A stretch of 64,000 nucleotides of DNA from Streptomyces sp. NBC_00344 (GTDB lineage Bacteria; Actinomycetota; Actinomycetes; Streptomycetales; Streptomycetaceae). The stretch lies in the NCBI RefSeq assembly GCF_036088315.1, contig NZ_CP107996.1, positions 6,251,001 through 6,315,000 of the forward strand, written 5' to 3'. The notes beneath the pieces were generated by a model. It had not been told where the DNA came from and did not search any database. It worked only from the letters and a program-made list of their open reading frames with translations. This document shows positions 39,531 through 47,863 of this stretch, piece by piece; position 1 is the stretch's first letter; the number at the start of each line of letters is the position of its first letter. The position numbers and the translations under genes are program-made.

Positions 39531-40718
39531 TCAGCCCGCGGGCGAGGACGAGGCGTTCCGGGCGGCGTATCCGATCAGGGCGGCGGTGGCGGCGAGCAGG
39601 GCCACCGTGGTGAGCGCCACGGGCAGCGAGAGCCAGTCCGCGACGAAGCCGATCACCGGTGGGCCCAGCAGCATTCCGCCGTAGCCCAGAGTCGACGCGG
39701 TGGCGACGCCGTTCGGGCCGGCCAGTGCGCCGGCCCGCGCCACCGCCACCGGGAAACTGTTGGCCAGCCCGAGGCCGGCCAGCGCGAAGCCGAGCAGCAC
39801 CAGCCAGGTGTCGGGCACCAGCGCTCCGATGAGCATGCCCGCGGCGGCGATCGCCGCGCCGCCCACCAGGGTCCGGGTCTGGCCGAGGCGTTCGAGCAGT
39901 GCGGTGCCGGTGAGCCGCCCGATGGTCATCGCCAGTGCGAAGAGCGAGTACGCGGAGGCGGCCACACCGGGGTGCGCGTGCAGATCCTGTTTCAGATGGA
40001 GGGCGCTCCAGTCGGCCATGGCGCCTTCGCCGTATGTCGTGCAGAGCGCGATGACCCCGAATACCAGGACCAGTCGACGGCTGTGACCGTCCAGCCGGTG
40101 TGATCCGGGCCGCTGTGCGGCAGACCCGGCGGTGGAAGGCGCCGGATGACGCATCAGTTCGCACCCGGCCACGGCGGTGACCAGCAGGCCTACGACCGCC
40201 AGTCCCGTCAGGTGCGTCGCGGCCGAGAGGCTGCCGGCGACCAGTCCGCCGACCCCTGCTCCGATCATGCCGCCCAGGCTGAACGCCGCGTGGAAACTCG
40301 GCATCACCGGGCGTCTCAGGGCGGCGACCAGATCGACGGCCGCGCTGTTCATGGCGACGTTGACACCGCCGTATCCCGCCCCGAAGACCAGCAGGACCAG
40401 GCCGAGGGCGAGGGCGGAGTGGGTCTGCGGCGGCAGGGCGATGCTCATCGAGAGCAGCACCGCGCAGACCACGGTGACCGGATGGTTGCCGAACCGCTTG
40501 CAGAGCCGGCCGGTCAGCAGCATGGTGATCACGGCCCCGGCCGATACCCCGAGCAGAGAGAGCCCGAGGGCGCTCGCCGACGCTCCGGTCTGCTGTTTGA
40601 TCGCTGGGATACGGACCACCCAGCCGGCGAAGAGGAATCCGTCCAGCGCGAAGAATACGGTGATGGTGGCACGCAGCCGCCGCATGGGCCGTGTGGTGCT
40701 GCTGTCGCCCGGGCCCAT
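39531..40718 (-). CDS. MFS transporter (YbjJ/Fsr-like)
   Basis: 395 residues with 12 predicted membrane helices. Helix 1 FFALDGFLFAGWVVRIPAIKQQTGAS is typical of the inner-membrane YbjJ-like MFS group, and LTGRLCKRFGNHPVTVV is loop 2-3. It is divergent from a ROK-family repressor with 123 bp between, so it is probably sugar- or metabolite-regulated. TACGGT ends 7 nt before ATG 40718 (leaderless candidate). Direction of transport and cargo are unknown. Confidence 0.92.
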   Translation of the reverse strand: MGPGDSSTTRPMRRLRATITVFFALDGFLFAGWVVRIPAIKQQTGASASALGLSLLGVSAGAVITMLLTGRLCKRFGNHPVTVVCAVLLSMSIALPPQTHSALALGLVLLVFGAGYGGVNVAMNSAAVDLVAALRRPVMPSFHAAFSLGGMIGAGVGGLVAGSLSAATHLTGLAVVGLLVTAVAGCELMRHPAPSTAGSAAQRPGSHRLDGHSRRLVLVFGVIALCTTYGEGAMADWSALHLKQDLHAHPGVAASAYSLFALAMTIGRLTGTALLERLGQTRTLVGGAAIAAAGMLIGALVPDTWLVLLGFALAGLGLANSFPVAVARAGALAGPNGVATASTLGYGGMLLGPPVIGFVADWLSLPVALTTVALLAATAALIGYAARNASSSPAG

Positions 40719-40734
40719 GGAAAGGACCGTACGC

Positions 40735-40759
40735 ACTTTGTTCAGGTTCGGCACAAAAG
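40735..40759. promoter_or_regulatory. Possible ROK operator between MFS and regulator genes
   Basis: TTTGT (40737-40741) and ACAAA (40753-40757) form a 5-bp inverted repeat with an 11-bp spacer, imperfectly extended to CTTTGT/ACAAAAG. It lies just upstream of the MFS -10 box (TACGGT, 40726-40731 on the minus strand). Confidence 0.4.
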
Positions 40760-40841
40760 AAGAATAGGCGCAGCGGTGCACGGCGACAAGAGACATCCGG
40801 CCGCGTCCTCCTCCTCTCCGGATCATGGGAGACTCGCCCCC

Positions 40842-42056
40842 ATGAACGGCAAGGTGACGACGAACCGGACCAAGCTGGAACGTGGCCGGAGCGCGCTGGG
40901 ACCGGCGCTCGAACTGGTCCACACCGGGCGCGCGCCCACTCGCGCGGTGCTCACGGCCGAGTTGGGTGTCACCCGTGCCACTGCCGGTGCGGTCGCCGCC
41001 GAGCTGGAAGCGCTCGGCCTGATCCAGGTCGACTCCCGCCCCGGTGCGGCGGCCGGATCGCAGGGACGCCCCTCGCACCGGCTCGCGGTGAACGACCAGG
41101 GCCCTGTGGTGCTTGCCGCTCAGGTGCACGCGGACGGCTTCCGCGCCGCGCTGATCGGTCTCGGCGGCCGGGCGGTGGCGACATCGCCCGGCTGTGTCAC
41201 GGTCTCGGCCGACCCCGCGCAGGTGCTCGGCGCCGTGGTCGACGAGGGGGCGGCACTGCTGCGCGACAGCGGGCTGCGCTGCGTAGGGGCGGGGCTCGCG
41301 GTTCCTTCGGCTGTCGCCGAGCCGGAGGGGACCGCTCTCAATCCGCTCCATCTGGCCTGGCCCGCGGGCGCCCCGGTCCGCGACATCTTCGCCGAGCGGG
41401 TGCGCGCCGCGGGCATCGCGGGGCCCGCTTTCACCGGGAACGACGTGAATCTGGCGGCGCTGGCCGAGCACCGTCACGGCGCCGGCCGTGGTGCGAAGCA
41501 TCTGCTGTGTGTGGCCACAGGGCACCGCGGTGTGGGCGGTGCGCTGGTTCTCGACGGCCGTCTGCACACCGGCAGTTCGGGCCTCGCCCTGGAGGTCGGC
41601 CACCTCACGGTCAACCCCGAGGGCCGCCCCTGTTACTGCGGAAGCCGGGGATGCCTGGACGTCGAGACCGACCCGCTCGCCTTCCTCACGGCCGCCGGAC
41701 GGGTCCCCGGTCCCGAGGGCTCGTTGCTCCAGCAGTCCCGGGACATCCTCCGCACCGAGTACGCCGATCCGGGTGTACGGATCGCCGCTCAGGAGATCGT
41801 CGACCGCCTGGGTCTGGGACTCGCGGGCCTGGTGAACATCCTCAATCCGGACCGCATCATCCTCGGTGGGCTCCATCGCGCGCTGCTGGACGCCGACCCG
41901 GAGCGGCTGCGCGCCGTCGTCGCCGACCGGAGCCTGTGGGGACGCAGTGGAGGGGTGCCGATCCTTCCCTGCACGCTGGACCACAACAGCCTCGTGGGGG
42001 CCGCCGAGCTGGCCTGGCAGCCGGTACTCGACGACCCGCTGTCGATCGTGGGCTGA
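40842..42056 (+). CDS. ROK family transcriptional regulator
   Basis: 404 residues. An N-terminal winged helix (HTGRAPTRAVLTAELGVTRATAGAVAAELEALGLIQVD) precedes a ROK domain with degenerate kinase loops: VLAAQVHADGFRAALIG in place of the ATP loop, and ATGHRGVGGALVL for phosphate loop 2. The ROK zinc motif CYCGSRGCLDVE is intact. It should bind a sugar or sugar phosphate and repress the divergent MFS gene. The start at 40842 lies 6 nt after GAGACT, a possible leaderless promoter. Convergent with the phosphotriesterase gene. Confidence 0.93.
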   Translation: MNGKVTTNRTKLERGRSALGPALELVHTGRAPTRAVLTAELGVTRATAGAVAAELEALGLIQVDSRPGAAAGSQGRPSHRLAVNDQGPVVLAAQVHADGFRAALIGLGGRAVATSPGCVTVSADPAQVLGAVVDEGAALLRDSGLRCVGAGLAVPSAVAEPEGTALNPLHLAWPAGAPVRDIFAERVRAAGIAGPAFTGNDVNLAALAEHRHGAGRGAKHLLCVATGHRGVGGALVLDGRLHTGSSGLALEVGHLTVNPEGRPCYCGSRGCLDVETDPLAFLTAAGRVPGPEGSLLQQSRDILRTEYADPGVRIAAQEIVDRLGLGLAGLVNILNPDRIILGGLHRALLDADPERLRAVVADRSLWGRSGGVPILPCTLDHNSLVGAAELAWQPVLDDPLSIVG

Positions 42057-42059
42057 GAA

Positions 42060-42962
42060 TCAGGGTCCGGCAGGGCAGGCCAGGGCGAAGGCGCGGGCCG
42101 GATTGCCGACGAGGATCTGTTTCATCAGAGCCGGGCCCAGGGTCTTTTCCAGCCGCGGGCGCAGGCGCCGGAGCAGATACGGCATACCCGGGGTCTCCGG
42201 CGTCGTCGTGTCGCCGCCGAGCAGCAGCCGGTCGCCGTAACCGGCGTCCGCCAGCGAGCCCAGCAGTTCGGGCAGCCGCCAGTCGGTGGCGTGGGTGGCC
42301 CGAGCCGGCCCGTCGAAGGCGAGGAACGCTCCCGACTCCGCCGCCTCGCGGTGCGCAGCGGTGTCGGGGGAGCGGCCGAGATGGCCGAGCACCACATGCT
42401 CGGGCGGCACACCCAGCCGCGCGCACAGCAGGTCGAGCACGTCCATCGCGCCCGTGCCGAGCTCCAGGTGTACCGCGATGGGCGCGCCGGTCCGGTGATG
42501 GGCCTGCGCGGCCGCCCGCATGGTCTTCTCGGCGTGCGCGTCAAGACCGTGGAAGCTTCCGGCGACTTTGATCAACCCGGCGCGGACACCGCTGGAGCCG
42601 ATGCCCTCCGTCAGCTCCGACACAAACAGTTCGGCGAGCGAACCGACGATCCCACCGAGCAGTTCTGGTGCGTAGTGCGCCGCCTGGTGCAGTCCCGTCG
42701 CCGCCACCAGATGAGCCCCGCTCCTGCGGGCGAGCGCCGCGAGGGCGGTGGCTTCGCGCCCCATGCCGTACGGCGTCCACTGCACCACCGACTGCCCGCC
42801 CAGCGTGCGGAATTCGTGCAGCACATCGGCGGCCCTCACGGGGTCGTCCAGTTCCTGGCCGGGCAGGCGCGGGCTGCGTATGAAGAGGTGGTCATGAGCG
42901 TCGGTGAGGCCCAACTCCCCAGCCGGAACGTCCCCGAGCACCGTACGGACGAGGTTCACCAC
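42060..42962 (-). CDS. Phosphotriesterase family metal-dependent hydrolase
   Basis: 300 residues. Amidohydrolase-fold ligands: His23 and His25 (TDAHDHLF), the bridging lysine in GLIKVAGSF, His in AVHLELG, His in VLGHLGRSPD and the terminal Asp in LLGGDTTTP. These make a full two-metal site as in phosphotriesterase and lactonase relatives. It is the last gene of a cupin/DUF4865/hydrolase operon and overlaps the DUF4865 gene by 7 bp. Natural substrates are probably lactones or esters; organophosphate activity should not be assumed. Confidence 0.92.
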   Translation of the reverse strand: MVNLVRTVLGDVPAGELGLTDAHDHLFIRSPRLPGQELDDPVRAADVLHEFRTLGGQSVVQWTPYGMGREATALAALARRSGAHLVAATGLHQAAHYAPELLGGIVGSLAELFVSELTEGIGSSGVRAGLIKVAGSFHGLDAHAEKTMRAAAQAHHRTGAPIAVHLELGTGAMDVLDLLCARLGVPPEHVVLGHLGRSPDTAAHREAAESGAFLAFDGPARATHATDWRLPELLGSLADAGYGDRLLLGGDTTTPETPGMPYLLRRLRPRLEKTLGPALMKQILVGNPARAFALACPAGP

Positions 42963-43540
42963 TGCCTGCCCCGGGTCAGTGCGGAGCGCTCGGGCTGGCT
43001 CAGGTGGAGCACCTGGAAACGGTCGCCCAGGACCTGCGGCGGTACGGCGTTCTCCCAGAGTGTGAAGTGCACCAGCTCCCAGTGGTGCGGATCGACGGCG
43101 AGCGCCGTGCAGACAACGCCGTCGAGACGGCTCAGATCCTGTGTCCGTGCGACTGCCTCGTCGACGGCCGCCGCAGGGGCGACATCCCGGGCCAGGCGCT
43201 CTCTTTGCCGTACGGCGTTACGCGGCACGGCTGTTGACGCGGGGCCGTCCTCATATGCGAGACCCGTCCAGTGCTGCACGCCAGGACGTCCGAAGTCCTG
43301 GACGAGAGCCTGGAAACCCGGTCCCAGGAGAAAGGAGTTCATCGCTTCCGTGGTCGCCCACAGGTAGAACGGCGCGTACTCGTTCACGGGCGACCCGTCG
43401 CCGCGTTCACGCATCAGATAGGCCTTCAGGCCGAGGCCGGGAAAGCCGTCGAGCAGGTGCCCCTTGGTGGCCACCCGCTTGCGGATGATCTCCATGTCGT
43501 AGTCGGCGGGCAGGGTGATCTCGTAGTGCATCGCATGCAT
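42956..43540 (-). CDS. DUF4865 family protein
   Basis: 194 residues, two ferredoxin-like halves suggested by MHYEITLPADYDMEIIRKRVATKGHLLDGFPGLGLKAYLMRE at the start and a later repeat of alternating beta strands. I recognise the family, which occurs beside putative monooxygenases and quinone-responsive regulators, but its function is not known to me. ATG 43540 has GAGGAG 7 nt upstream. It lies 18 bp after the cupin gene and overlaps the phosphotriesterase gene, so all three should be cotranscribed. Confidence 0.88.
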   Translation of the reverse strand: MHAMHYEITLPADYDMEIIRKRVATKGHLLDGFPGLGLKAYLMRERGDGSPVNEYAPFYLWATTEAMNSFLLGPGFQALVQDFGRPGVQHWTGLAYEDGPASTAVPRNAVRQRERLARDVAPAAAVDEAVARTQDLSRLDGVVCTALAVDPHHWELVHFTLWENAVPPQVLGDRFQVLHLSQPERSALTRGRQW

Positions 43541-43558
43541 GGCGGGCTCCTCAGGCTC

Positions 43559-43954
43559 TCAGGCCGGGTATTCGTCGTCGCCGACCGGTGCTGCCCAGTC
43601 GATGGTGGTGCCGTCGTCCGCGGCTTCCACCACGGCGAGGTGGGTCATGAAGCTCCGCGGTGCGGCGCCGTGCCAGTGCCATTCGCCCGGTTCGATCCAC
43701 ACGGTGTCTCCCGAGCGCACGGTCTCCGCCGGGCCGCCCCTGCGCCGTACCAGTCCCTGGCCTTCGGTGACGTGCAGCACCTGGCCGTGCGGATGCCGGT
43801 GCCAGGCGGTGCGGGCGCCCGGCGCGAAGTGCACGTTCATGACCACGAGCCGGGAAGGGGCTCCGGGGTCGGCTATCTCGTCCAGCCAGACGGTCCCGGT
43901 GAAGTTCCGGGCCGGGCCGGGCAGGCTGTCCGGTCGGTTCCTGGTGATGTGCAC
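43559..43954 (-). CDS. Cupin domain protein
   Basis: 131 residues from GTG 43954 (GGGAG upstream). A single cupin barrel: first motif WHRHPHGQVLHVTEGQG supplies the metal-binding histidines and the acidic residue, and second motif GDTVWIEPGEWHWHGAAP the last histidine. Such small cupins are often dioxygenases, hydroxynitrile-lyase-like or quinone-related. It is the first gene of a three-gene operon, and a near-perfect 20-bp palindrome (43993-44012) overlaps its likely -10 TACAGT, so the operon is tightly regulated. Confidence 0.9.
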   Translation of the reverse strand: MHITRNRPDSLPGPARNFTGTVWLDEIADPGAPSRLVVMNVHFAPGARTAWHRHPHGQVLHVTEGQGLVRRRGGPAETVRSGDTVWIEPGEWHWHGAAPRSFMTHLAVVEAADDGTTIDWAAPVGDDEYPA

Positions 43955-43992
43955 GTGAGGTGAACTCCCTGAAGTGGTGGGTGCGCACTCAC

Positions 43993-44012
43993 TGTACATA
44001 CTAGTAGGTACA
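43993..44012. promoter_or_regulatory. 20-bp near-perfect palindrome, operator of the cupin operon
   Basis: TGTACATACTAGTAGGTACA matches its own reverse complement at 18 of 20 positions, with GTAC boxes at both ends. This form (GTAC-N10-GTAC with an AT-rich centre) is like operators of HxlR/MarR-type redox regulators. It overlaps the minus-strand -10 TACAGT (43991-43996). Confidence 0.75.
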
Positions 44013-44041
44013 AATATCAGGGAATTCGGGCCGACGCCGTG

Positions 44042-44110
44042 GGCGGGCCGATGCCGTGTGCAGGGCCCGCCGGCTCCCCGTGTACTCCCGCGGTCGTACG
44101 CGGGGAGCCG
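44042..44110 (+). other. Two consecutive strong hairpins upstream of the SHOCT gene
   Basis: GGCGGGCC/GGCCCGCC (44042-44049 with 44064-44071) is followed at once by a 10-bp perfect stem CGGCTCCCCG/CGGGGAGCCG (44071-44080 with 44101-44110). They may insulate the cupin promoter from the SHOCT gene or form a structured 5' leader. Confidence 0.45.
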
Positions 44111-44194
44111 CTGCCCGTACGACGCCACGGACCCCTTCGTGGGGCGACGCTGGGCATCAGTAAGGAGCGATCCCCACCAAGGAGATGAACCGAT

Positions 44195-44473
44195 ATGAAC
44201 ACGCTGGCCTTCTCGGGCGGCCCCGGCCCGTGGATCCTGCTCTTCCCGCTCTTCTGGGCGATCGCTGCCGGCGCCGTTGTCACGGTGCTGCGCCGCACCG
44301 CGTGGCGGGGCCGGAGGGGTCCGGCGCAGATGCGCGGCGCCTCGGGTGGGCACGCGCCCATCGCGGTCCTCGGACGCCGCTTCGCCGCGGGCGAGATCGA
44401 CGAGGACGAGTACTGGCGCCGGCTGTCCGTCCTGGACGAGCAGTTCGGTCCCGCGTCCAGGGGTATGTCCTGA
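44195..44473 (+). CDS. SHOCT domain membrane protein
   Basis: 92 residues. One membrane helix at about 12-32 (WILLFPLFWAIAAGAVVTVL), a basic stretch, then a C-terminal SHOCT domain (APIAVLGRRFAAGEIDEDEYWRRLSVL), a short two-helix motif common at the end of bacterial membrane proteins. GGAGAT lies before the ATG. Function unknown; SHOCT domains are thought to mediate oligomerisation. It stands alone after a structured leader. Confidence 0.88.
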   Translation: MNTLAFSGGPGPWILLFPLFWAIAAGAVVTVLRRTAWRGRRGPAQMRGASGGHAPIAVLGRRFAAGEIDEDEYWRRLSVLDEQFGPASRGMS

Positions 44474-44503
44474 TGGGCGCGTCCTGTGTCTCGCGCCGCC
44501 CGG

Positions 44504-44998
44504 TCAGCTCACCAGCGCCGACCGGGCGGCGGGCTGCGGCTCGGCGAACGGTCCGGGCGTGGTCGCCCCGTACAGCGCGCCGGCGGATCCCGCGGTGGCA
44601 GGCGACGGCGCCGGCAGGGTGAACCAGACGGTCTTCCCCTCGGCGCCCTGAGGCCGGACTCCCCAGCTCTCGCTGACAGCGGCGATCAGGGACAGACCCC
44701 GTCCGCAGGTGGCGAACTGATCGGCGTTGTGCACTGTGGGTATCCGCGGGTCGTGGTCACGGACGGACACCGTGAGGCGGTCGAGCAGCAGGTCCATCTC
44801 GACCGTGCAGAGCTTGTCCGGCTCGGCGTGGCGGTGAACGTTGGTGAGCAACTCGGTGACACCGAGAGCCGCTTGGTCGATCAGCGGATCGAGATGCCAG
44901 TAACGCAATTGGGCCGAAACGATTCTGCGGACTTGTCCGATGCGGGCCGGCAGAGCCTGGAGCTCCACGGCGCAATGCCTGGCTGGTTGGGTGATCAC
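44504..44998 (-). CDS. ATP-binding regulatory protein (RsbW/SpoIIAB-like anti-sigma factor fold)
   Basis: 164 residues forming a single GHKL ATPase domain: N-box ALGVTELLTNVHRHA with the catalytic Glu and Mg-binding Asn, a D-box VSVRDHDPRIP, and GRGLSLIAAVSESWG. No histidine phospho-acceptor domain. Streptomyces encodes dozens of such proteins, acting as serine kinases or anti-sigma factors with unlinked partners. GTG is preceded by GGGGAG. The Ala/Pro-rich C-terminal 30 residues are likely disordered. Partner unknown. Confidence 0.9.
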   Translation of the reverse strand: MITQPARHCAVELQALPARIGQVRRIVSAQLRYWHLDPLIDQAALGVTELLTNVHRHAEPDKLCTVEMDLLLDRLTVSVRDHDPRIPTVHNADQFATCGRGLSLIAAVSESWGVRPQGAEGKTVWFTLPAPSPATAGSAGALYGATTPGPFAEPQPAARSALVS

Positions 44999-45138
44999 GG
45001 CTGCGACTCCCCGAATGAGGTCCGGAAGAAGACGAAGTGGCCCGGCGGGGGGTTGTTCTCAGCGTGACCGCCGGCAAACCCTGAGTGATGCGAGATCAGG
45101 GTCCCCCAGGGCATACGGCTTCGCAACTCGCGGGCCCC

Positions 45139-45447
45139 TCAGTGCCGCCCCCCGCGGACCGCGTCCAGGAACCGTCCGGCCGCCTTCGCGCTGTCCAACC
45201 GCACATTGCGCTGTCCCATCGTCAGCCGGTAGCGGGTGCCGTTCACGGTCGCCACCATCCGGCCCACCCCCGCGAACAAGGGCCTGGCGGCGCTGACCGC
45301 ACCGAGCGGGGCGCTGTCGATCTCGCGTCCGTTGCTGGTGAGCAGCGCCAATCTGCCGTCCTTGATCAGGACTTGGCCGGCTCGGGTGAGCGAGCGGGGC
45401 CAGCGTTCGATCCGTACGCCCGTCGCAGTGAATTCCGTCTCCGCCAT
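45139..45447 (-). CDS. Conserved hypothetical protein (PH-like fold possible)
   Basis: 102 residues. Repeating short beta strands (TATGVRIERW, GQVLIKDGRLALLTSNGREIDSAPL, MVATVNGTRYRLTMG) and a final helix (SAKAAGRFLDAVRGG) suggest a single PH-like or beta-barrel domain, an arrangement I have seen in small Streptomyces hypotheticals. No catalytic motif or membrane helix. ATG 45447 has CAGGGGA upstream. Function unknown. Confidence 0.75.
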   Translation of the reverse strand: MAETEFTATGVRIERWPRSLTRAGQVLIKDGRLALLTSNGREIDSAPLGAVSAARPLFAGVGRMVATVNGTRYRLTMGQRNVRLDSAKAAGRFLDAVRGGRH

Positions 45448-45669
45448 GGCTGTCCCCTGCCCCTTTGTGTGGATTCCCTCCGGGCAGTCTGCCGGGACGG
45501 AGCCCTGCGCACCAGTGCACGGGGGCCCGCGGACTGTATTGGCATGTGCCGGTTCGAGCCGTTATCGCACAAGCGGGTCCTATGGGGGGTCAAAGTAAAT
45601 GTTTGTGCAGGTGAGGGGCCTATGGTGGCCGATGGGAACTACGAGTGGGCATGGTGAGGAGAAGCGCGA

Positions 45670-46803
45670 GTGAACACAGCGGAGCAGGGATCGGGTGCCG
45701 CAGCTGCGGCAACCATCGACATCGATCACAGTGATCCGGAGTACCGGGCCTGGCTGAAAGAGGCCGTGCGCAAAGTCCAGGCCGACGCGAATCGCTCCGC
45801 CGACACCCATCTGCTGCGGTTTCCGCTTCCCGAGGGGTGGGGCATCGATCTCTATCTCAAGGACGAGTCCACTCACCCCACGGGCAGCCTGAAGCACCGG
45901 CTCGCCCGCTCGCTCTTCCTCCACGGGTTGTGCAACGGCTGGATCCGGCCCGGCAAGCCGGTCATCGAGGCGTCCAGTGGGTCGACTGCTGTCTCCGAGG
46001 CGTACTTCGCCAAGCTGATCGGCATCCCGTTCATCGCGGTGATGCCGCGCACCACGAGCGCGGAGAAGTGCCGGCTGATCGAATTTCACGGCGGCCGGTG
46101 CCACTTCGTGGACGACTCCCGGAAGATGTACCAGGAAGCCGCGTCCCTCGCCGCCGGCACCGGCGGCCACTACATCGACCAGTTCACCTACGCGGAGCGG
46201 GCGACGGACTGGCGCGGCAACAACAACATCGCCGAGTCCATCTACCAGCAGCTCAGGCTGGAGCGGTACCCGGAGCCCGCCTGGATCGTCGCGACCGCGG
46301 GCACCGGCGGCACATCGGCGACCATCGCCCGCTATGTGCACTACATGCAGTACGACACCCGTATCTGCGTACCCGATCCGGAGAACTCCTGCTTCTTCGA
46401 AGGCTGGGCCAACGGTGACTCCTCTGCGAGCAGTGACTGCGGATCACGCATCGAGGGGATCGGCAGACCCCGGATGGAGCCGAGCTTCGTGCCCGGTGCC
46501 ATCGACCGGATGATGAAGGTGCCGGATGCCGCGAGCGTGGCCGCGGTCCGCGCTCTGGACAGTGCCATCGGCCGGAAGGCGGGAGGGTCCACCGGTACCG
46601 GTCTCTGGGGTGCACTGAAGATCATTGCCGAGATGGTGGCCGAGGGGCGGACGGGCAGTGTCGTCACGCTGCTCTGCGACCCGGGTGAGCGGTATCTCGA
46701 CAAGTACTACTCCGACAGCTGGCTCGAGGAGCAGGGGCTCGACATCACCCCCTACGCCGCGGCCATCGAACGGCTGCTGGCTACCGGTCGCTGGACTTGG
46801 TGA
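45670..46803 (+). CDS. PLP-dependent cysteine synthase/desulfhydrase family protein (Cds1-like)
   Basis: 377 residues of fold-type II PLP enzymes. The Schiff-base lysine is Lys75 in [10 protein letters not shown], the substrate-binding loop is [14 protein letters not shown], and the phosphate-binding loop is [13 protein letters not shown]. It is closer to the mycobacterial L-cysteine desulfhydrase Cds1 type than to CysK, judging from the long C-terminal region with [15 protein letters not shown] and [14 protein letters not shown]. It would release sulfide from cysteine, or make cysteine, to control thiol levels. GTG has GAGGAG upstream. Its end overlaps the convergent SRPBCC gene by 23 bp. 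Confidence 0.92.
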   Translation: MNTAEQGSGAAAAATIDIDHSDPEYRAWLKEAVRKVQADANRSADTHLLRFPLPEGWGIDLYLKDESTHPTGSLKHRLARSLFLHGLCNGWIRPGKPVIEASSGSTAVSEAYFAKLIGIPFIAVMPRTTSAEKCRLIEFHGGRCHFVDDSRKMYQEAASLAAGTGGHYIDQFTYAERATDWRGNNNIAESIYQQLRLERYPEPAWIVATAGTGGTSATIARYVHYMQYDTRICVPDPENSCFFEGWANGDSSASSDCGSRIEGIGRPRMEPSFVPGAIDRMMKVPDAASVAAVRALDSAIGRKAGGSTGTGLWGALKIIAEMVAEGRTGSVVTLLCDPGERYLDKYYSDSWLEEQGLDITPYAAAIERLLATGRWTW

Positions 46804-47287
46804 AGGGCGCGTCCCGTGCCACTCCGGCCGTGAGTCTGCGGTCAAGTGCGCGCATGGCGCCGTGGAAGGCGTGCCGCAGTCCCGCCCGCCCGATCCGCAG
46901 TCCGGTGACCAGGGGCGCGCCACCGTCGGCAGCGACGGTCCACTGGACGCGGGTCCCCGATTCGGTGGCGGTCAGCCGCCATTCCTCGAGCAGCGCGTGC
47001 AGCCCGGGTGCGCTGCTCTCATCGGCCCGATAGGCGTACCGGGCCGGGGGTTCGGCCGCGAGCACCGACTCCTGGAACCGGGCGCCGCCCCTGAGCCGTA
47101 CCTCCCGGCCTCCCGCGGTGGGGCGGGCCAGCGTCACGGCGCCGAACCAGTCCGGCCAGGCACTGGTCTCCTGGGCCAGTGCCCGGTAGACACGCTCGGG
47201 CTCGGCCGACACCCCGGCGGCGAAGACCAGGCGCAGCGGCGCGGACTCGACGAAGTCGAGGCCCACGGGGCGGAGTCGATGAGGCAT
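46781..47287 (-). CDS. SRPBCC family protein (polyketide cyclase/START-like fold)
   Basis: 168 residues. [32 protein letters not shown] is the N-terminal helix-grip start seen in polyketide-cyclase/dehydrase-like proteins; the beta strands ([35 protein letters not shown]) and the long C-terminal helix follow. It probably binds a hydrophobic ligand; no catalytic residues can be assigned. ATG 47287 has GGAGG upstream. An inverted repeat sits directly upstream of its -10 (TATGGT at 47327-47332), so it may be regulated. Divergent from the DoxX gene. Confidence 0.88.
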   Translation of the reverse strand: MPHRLRPVGLDFVESAPLRLVFAAGVSAEPERVYRALAQETSAWPDWFGAVTLARPTAGGREVRLRGGARFQESVLAAEPPARYAYRADESSAPGLHALLEEWRLTATESGTRVQWTVAADGGAPLVTGLRIGRAGLRHAFHGAMRALDRRLTAGVARDAPFTKSSDR

Positions 47288-47332
47288 CGGCCGTACCTCC
47301 GGAGCTGGATGGTGGACGGGCCAGCACACCAT

Positions 47333-47351
47333 AGCTGACGGCGCATCAGCT
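47333..47351. promoter_or_regulatory. Inverted repeat AGCTGA-N7-TCAGCT
   Basis: Perfect 6-bp arms (47333-47338 and 47346-47351) adjoining TATGGT, the minus-strand -10 candidate of the SRPBCC gene; a repressor here would cover the promoter spacer. Confidence 0.4.
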
Positions 47352-47469
47352 GTCTGCCCCGTCGGGTTCCGCTCGTCGGACGGCCGGCAACCGGGCTTTC
47401 CGTTTCGGCTACTGGGCAGTAAGAATCAGTCGGACGCATCCGCACACCAGGACCACAGGAGGGCGCCCC

Positions 47470-47844
47470 ATGTCCGCCACCGACCGCTCGGCGACATGTC
47501 TGGCCGCACTGCTCGCCGGGGCGGGCGCCATGCATCTTCTGGCCCCCCGCCCGTTCGACGAGACGATCCCGGCCTGGCTGCCCGGCGAGGCCCGGACCTA
47601 CACCAAGGTCAGCGGGGTGGCCGAGCTTGTGCTGGCGACCGCCGTCGCGCTCCCCGCCACCCGGCAGGCCGGAGCACGCGCCGCCGCGGGCTTCTTCGCC
47701 GCGGTGTTCCCGGCGAATGTGCAGATGGCCTACGACTGGCGGAACCGGCCGATGCCGTTCAGGGCTGCCGCGCTGGCGCGGCTGCCCCTCCAATTGCCGC
47801 TGATCGCCTGGGCGGTGAAGGTCGGCCGGAGTGCCGAGCGCTGA
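47470..47844 (+). CDS. DoxX family membrane protein
   Basis: 124 residues with four membrane helices (about 8-24, 48-66, 70-85, 95-115). The loop PRPFDETIPAWLPGEARTYTKVSGVAELVLA and the region NVQMAYDWRN are DoxX-family marks. DoxX proteins are thought to act with quinones or in thiol redox reactions at the membrane; the role here is not defined. AGGAGGGC lies before the ATG. Divergent from the SRPBCC gene, convergent with the alpha/beta hydrolase gene. Confidence 0.9.
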   Translation: MSATDRSATCLAALLAGAGAMHLLAPRPFDETIPAWLPGEARTYTKVSGVAELVLATAVALPATRQAGARAAAGFFAAVFPANVQMAYDWRNRPMPFRAAALARLPLQLPLIAWAVKVGRSAER

Positions 47845-47863
47845 TCCGGTCGGCCTGCGGCCC

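Noticed and set aside
42060..42962. Assignment as an organophosphate-degrading phosphotriesterase
   Set aside because: The metal ligands show only the fold; most family members are lactonases or of unknown function, so a specific activity is not supported.
43974..44198. 74-codon plus-strand frame between the cupin operon and SHOCT gene
   Set aside because: It runs through the operator palindrome and two perfect hairpins, has no ribosome site and an atypical composition.
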